NCBI GenBank assembly: GCA_027325115.1
Contig: DAHWFG010000616.1
Coordinates: 1-8,639 of the forward strand
DNA length: 8,639 bases
Direction of reading: 5' to 3'
Source: JAKBCQ01 sp021807585
GTDB lineage: Bacteria > Planctomycetota > Planctomycetia > Isosphaerales > Isosphaeraceae
Part shown: one piece after another, positions 6,122-8,639 of the stretch
How the letters are laid out: each line of letters starts with the position of its first letter
Position numbering within the stretch: the first letter of the stretch is position 1
Made by a program: the position numbers and the translations under genes
The notes under the pieces: generated by a model
Databases searched by the model: none
What the model was told of the DNA's origin: nothing
The model's input: the letters and a program-made list of their open reading frames with translations, nothing else

Positions 6122-6156
6122 GATCGAGCGGACGGGTGTCGATCACCCGCTCGATC
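6122..6156 (+). terminator. Bulged GC-rich hairpin after the hydrolase gene
   Basis: GATCGAGC (6122-6129) pairs with GCTCGATC (6149-6156), and GGGTG (6134-6138) with CACCC (6144-6148). This gives 13 base pairs with a 4-nt bulge and a 5-nt loop. It lies about 68 bp past the hydrolase stop and about 57 bp before the YqeY start. No clear T-run follows. It may be a terminator separating the two genes, or a structured leader of the YqeY message. Confidence 0.4.
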
Positions 6157-6212
6157 GTTAACCGCGGGAGCGGTCGATCACGATTACGACAGAAAGCACA
6201 AGGATATTAGAC

Positions 6213-6611
6213 ATGACGATTGTTCAACGGATGAAGGCGAAACTTCCCGAGTCGATGAAGGCGCGGGACGCGGTTCAAACGCAATTCCTTCGTTATTGGA
6301 TGGCGCAATTGACGAAGAGCGACGGGACCGAGGTATCGGACGACGACGCGATCAAAAAGATGCGTGGGATTTTGAAGGAGGCGAAGACGGGTCGAACGAC
6401 GTTTACGGAGGAGGAGTTGAATCTGATTCGGCAGTGGATTCCACCGGCGCTCGAACTCGACGAGATCGTCGCATTGCTCGCCGCGGTCGCGGATCAGATC
6501 AAAGGGGCGCCGAAGGAGGGGATGGCAATGGGGATCGCGATGAAGACGCTCGCGGGACGTCCTGTCGATAGCGACGACGTCAAAGCCGCGGTCGCGGCGT
6601 TGCGCGGTTGA
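6213..6611 (+). CDS. GatB/YqeY domain-containing protein
   Basis: The product is 132 aa, slightly shorter than the usual roughly 150 aa. The ATG at 6213 has AAGGA 8 nt upstream. Family landmarks occur in order: MKARD (15-19) in the first helix, LRYWMAQL (26-33), an acidic linker, FTEEELNLIRQWIPPALELDEI (64-85, corresponding to the family's PxxL-S-eeEi region), and GMAMGIAMKTLAGRPVDSDDVKAAVAAL (103-130), whose LAGRpvD is diagnostic. The domain is related to the C-terminal tRNA-interacting tail of GatB, the Asp/Glu-tRNA amidotransferase subunit. Stand-alone YqeY proteins are cytoplasmic and their exact role is not established. It is flanked by hairpins on both sides, which suggests a separate transcript. 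Stop is TGA. Confidence 0.9.
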   Translation: MTIVQRMKAKLPESMKARDAVQTQFLRYWMAQLTKSDGTEVSDDDAIKKMRGILKEAKTGRTTFTEEELNLIRQWIPPALELDEIVALLAAVADQIKGAPKEGMAMGIAMKTLAGRPVDSDDVKAAVAALRG

Positions 6612-6639
6612 CGATCGCCTCAACGAACCTAGGTGACGA

Positions 6640-6663
6640 TCCCAGGGTGACGAAGCCCTGGGA
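6640..6663 (+). terminator. GC-rich hairpin after the YqeY gene
   Basis: CCCAGGG (6641-6647) pairs perfectly with CCCTGGG (6656-6662) around an 8-nt loop, with an extra T-A pair at the base (6640/6663). It lies about 29 bp past the YqeY stop. There is no U-run, so it is a terminator-like stem of the kind common in GC-rich genomes, or a protein-binding dyad. Confidence 0.5.
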
Positions 6664-7025
6664 ATGATCTCGCTTGGTCGATTGTGGCGTAGCCTCGGTT
6701 TGCTCCCCGGCTCGATTCCGCATCGTCGTCTCGGCTTGAATTGAGCGGTTGTCGAAGCGATCGATTTCACATGCGATGATTTTTTACGTGAATTCCTCGG
6801 CTTTTCCAAACCGTTGTTTGTGCGATATGATATTCTTCCATGATCGGGGCTCGCGGCGCGGGGTAGGGGGGTGAGGCGATCGGCTTCAACCTAGCGGGTA
6901 TTCGCTCAAGTTCGTGCTCGCGTGATTTCGGGCGTCGAGAACCCGATCCTTCAAGCGTTACGATACCAACCGTCGATCGGCGCGATTCGCGTCGTTTTTC
7001 GTCCTTTGGAATTTGGAGGCCGCCG
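6664..7025. other. Intergenic spacer before the uncharacterised gene
   Basis: No gene is supported. Antisense open frames here are Arg-rich by-products of the GC bias. A somewhat AT-richer patch at 6780-6840 could hold a promoter, but no convincing -35/-10 pair was found. The spacer ends with the GGAGG ribosome-binding site (7015-7019) of the next gene. Confidence 0.5.
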
Positions 7026-7772
7026 ATGGGTATCACGATCGACTACAAGTTCAAGGCGGGACCTTGCGACGAGGCCGGGGCGCGATCGCTGGTTTACAAG
7101 CTTCGGCAGCGAGCGCTCGATTTGCCGTTCCTCGAGGTCGGCGAGATTCGCGAATTCGGACCGGGTGAGATCAGCCCCTTCCGCTTTCCGCGGAAATCTC
7201 CCGACACATTGTTGCATCTTCAAGCGATCGCGACCGCCGAGCGCCAAGAAGGCGACAGGTGCGACGAAGTCTTCCTGCTCGTTCCGTCGCGTCTGTTCGT
7301 CTTCTCGGCGATACCCGGCCCGGGCGCCGGAATTGGATTTTTTGGCCTCGGCGTCTACCACGATCACATCAAGGATTGCGGTGAATCGGCGGATTCTCAT
7401 GTCGAAAACCAAGCCCCCCCAAAACTGGAGCGCTGGTCGTGGCAGGGTGATTGCAAAACGCAATTCGCGCTCAGCGACAAGCACGGAGGAATGCCCAATT
7501 TTTTACGAACGCATATGACGTTGGTAAAGTTGCTCGATTTCGCGAAGGAGCTGGGGATTTTGGCGAAGGTGAGCGACGAAGGGGGCTATTGGGATAATCG
7601 GAGCTTCGCGTCGCTCGCGGCCGAGGCGATGGTTCTCAATCTTTTCATCGGCGCGTTCAGCGGCGCCGCGGGTTGCGAGCTCGTGTCCAAAATGCTCGAA
7701 CACATCGCCAAAGAGCACCCCGAGCTCGGACCATTCGGGCCGGTGAAAGAGGTCGGAATCGAAGACCGGTGA
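7026..7772 (+). CDS. Uncharacterised 248-aa protein, intact member of a tandem pair
   Basis: The ATG at 7026 has GGAGG 6 nt upstream. No signal peptide or membrane segment is visible, so it is probably cytoplasmic. Blocks that are also preserved in the decayed neighbour are YKFKAGPCDE (7-16), ARSLVYKL...RAL (19-31), PFLEVGEIREFG (34-45), GFFGLGVYHDHI (104-115), NFLRTHMTLVKLLDFAKELGI (158-178) and DEGGYWDNR (184-192); the C-terminal CKTQFA (143-148) is altered there. The C-terminal CKTQFA...LLDFAKELGIL...VSDEGGYW pattern reminds me of uncharacterised proteins found in several copies in planctomycete genomes; this is recall, not a search. An alternation of strands and helices suggests a compact alpha/beta fold of two halves. 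No catalytic motif is recognised, so function is unknown. Multi-copy families of this kind are sometimes immunity-type proteins, which is speculation. Stop is TGA. Confidence 0.8.
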   Translation: MGITIDYKFKAGPCDEAGARSLVYKLRQRALDLPFLEVGEIREFGPGEISPFRFPRKSPDTLLHLQAIATAERQEGDRCDEVFLLVPSRLFVFSAIPGPGAGIGFFGLGVYHDHIKDCGESADSHVENQAPPKLERWSWQGDCKTQFALSDKHGGMPNFLRTHMTLVKLLDFAKELGILAKVSDEGGYWDNRSFASLAAEAMVLNLFIGAFSGAAGCELVSKMLEHIAKEHPELGPFGPVKEVGIEDR

Positions 7773-7998
7773 CGATCGAATCGGCGATTACCAAACAGCG
7801 TTTAATGCGGTGCACATATTAACGGATGTTACAGATGATATCGGGGGCTCGATCCTTCGGCGGGGGGACGCGTTTGGAAGAGCGTGACGATTGTTCTCGT
7901 GAGGCGCCGCATCGGACATCCGACTGTACGACGCCGGCGTCCGCGGACGATTGAGCGTGATTCCGGGCTCGATCCACACGACCGACTTCGTCTGCGGG
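7773..7998. other. Spacer between the intact gene and its decayed paralogue
   Basis: About 226 bp without a supported gene. An open frame enters from 7951 with a TTG, but the residues before 7999 have no counterpart in the intact paralogue, and no ribosome-binding site corresponds to that of the intact copy. Confidence 0.4.
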
Positions 7999-8639
7999 TG
8001 GGGACCGACGATCTCTTACAAATTTAAGGCCGATCCGTGCGACGAGAAGAGGGCGCGATCGCTCGTTTACAAGCTGAGTCGGCGTGCGCTCGATCCGCCG
8101 TTTTTGGAGGTCGGCGAGGTTCGCGAATTCGGCGAGGGGGAAGTCGATATCAGGAATCCGTCGCCGAATCATCCCGACGGCCGGCAGTTCATTCAATCGG
8201 TCTAGTCTTACGAATACCAAGGCGAAACAATCGTTTGGTACGAGCTCGCTCCGTTAAAGTTGATCGTTTTTCCACACAACCGGGCGCGGGCGCCGATCAG
8301 GCGAGTTTCGGCCTCGGCGTTTATCACGATCGCATCATGTCGTGGGATCGATAGACGTCGCCGCCGACGGGATCGCCGGTCCAGACGAACATCGGAGACT
8401 GGAATCGGGAGCCCTTTCGCAATACGCGGTTCGCAATCGCCGAGAAGCTCGGTGGCTTGTCGAATTTCTTACATACACATATAACTTTGATTAAACTACT
8501 GGATTACGCGCGCGAGTCGGGGATTCCGGTCGGGGTGAAAGACGACGGGGGATACTGGGAATCGCGCGATCATATTGATGCGCCGGCGAACGAGGCCGCA
8601 GATCTCGGCTATTTCATCGGCTCGTCAAGGCTGTACGTA
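7999..8639 (+). pseudogene. Decayed tandem paralogue of the 7026-7772 gene (runs off the window)
   Basis: Translation from 7999 gives a sequence identical at about 37 of the first 48 aligned residues to the intact neighbour (for example SYKFKADPCDE and PPFLEVGEVREFG). The codon matching the ATG start is TGG. The frame meets TAG at 8203-8205, continues as SYEYQGETIVWYE...LIVFPHN, then needs a one-base deletion near 8279 to rejoin homology as PGAGADQASFGLGVYHDRI. It meets a second TAG at 8352-8354 and continues in that same frame as FAIAEKLGGLSNFLHTHITLIKLLDYARESGI and DDGGYWESR. CKTQFA of the intact copy aligns with NTRFAI. Homology persists to the window edge, becoming unclear after YFIGSS. 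The lost start, two stops and a frameshift together make it a pseudogene of a formerly full-length copy. Confidence 0.85.

Noticed and set aside
6207..6809. Minus-strand frame of 200 codons antisense to the YqeY gene
   Set aside because: Arg/Pro/His-rich by-product of the GC-rich sense gene. The sense strand has a clear family match and ribosome-binding site.
6951..7484. Minus-strand frame of 177 codons antisense to the 248-aa gene
   Set aside because: Arg-rich and antisense to a gene with a conserved paralogue and a good ribosome-binding site. A similar antisense frame across the pseudogene (7819-8220) is rejected for the same reason.
8203..8354. Possible TAG recoding or programmed frameshift in the paralogue at the right edge
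   Set aside because: Other genes here (25-1203, 1399-1806, 1898-2905) end normally with TAG, the copy also lacks a start codon, and the frame change is a plain one-base loss without a slippery site. Decay is simpler.

Overview
The window most resembles a chromosomal segment of a planctomycete, possibly Isosphaeraceae-like. This is judged from a DUF1573 protein of planctomycete type, a short dispersed repeat that reads SPTRKRG or LACASG in its frames, exported hypothetical proteins, and a striking excess of the palindrome CGATCG (about 50 copies by hand count, roughly 2 expected). The assignment is from memory of such genomes and was not searched. There is no rRNA, tRNA, CRISPR array or recognisable transposase.

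Left part (1-2905, minus strand). Three genes for exported or membrane-anchored proteins are read in the order DUF1573 protein, 12-cysteine small secreted protein, and a signal-peptide protein with a C-terminal membrane anchor. The first two could be co-transcribed. The third has its own sigma70-like promoter, downstream of a perfect 10-bp dyad. The left 1.9 kb is visibly AT-richer than the rest.

Middle (2906-5013). A gene-poor kilobase holds a pentanucleotide ATTGG tandem repeat just upstream of the DUF1573 gene and one copy of the dispersed planctomycete repeat. It is followed by a minus-strand gene for an EXORDIUM (Phi-1)-like protein with an HELCE...TDP motif and a hairpin over its stop codon. 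A 351-bp divergent intergenic region separates it from the plus-strand genes.

Right part (5014-8639, plus strand, GC-rich). First comes a membrane-anchored alpha/beta hydrolase whose expected catalytic histidine is arginine. A GatB/YqeY-domain protein follows. Last is a gene of an uncharacterised family (248 aa) with a decayed tandem paralogue beside it (lost start, two in-frame stops, a one-base deletion) that runs off the window end.

No complete known pathway is visible. The best candidates for undescribed biology are the DUF1573/Cys-rich exported-protein module, the uncharacterised tandem family, and the HELCE motif in the EXORDIUM-like protein.
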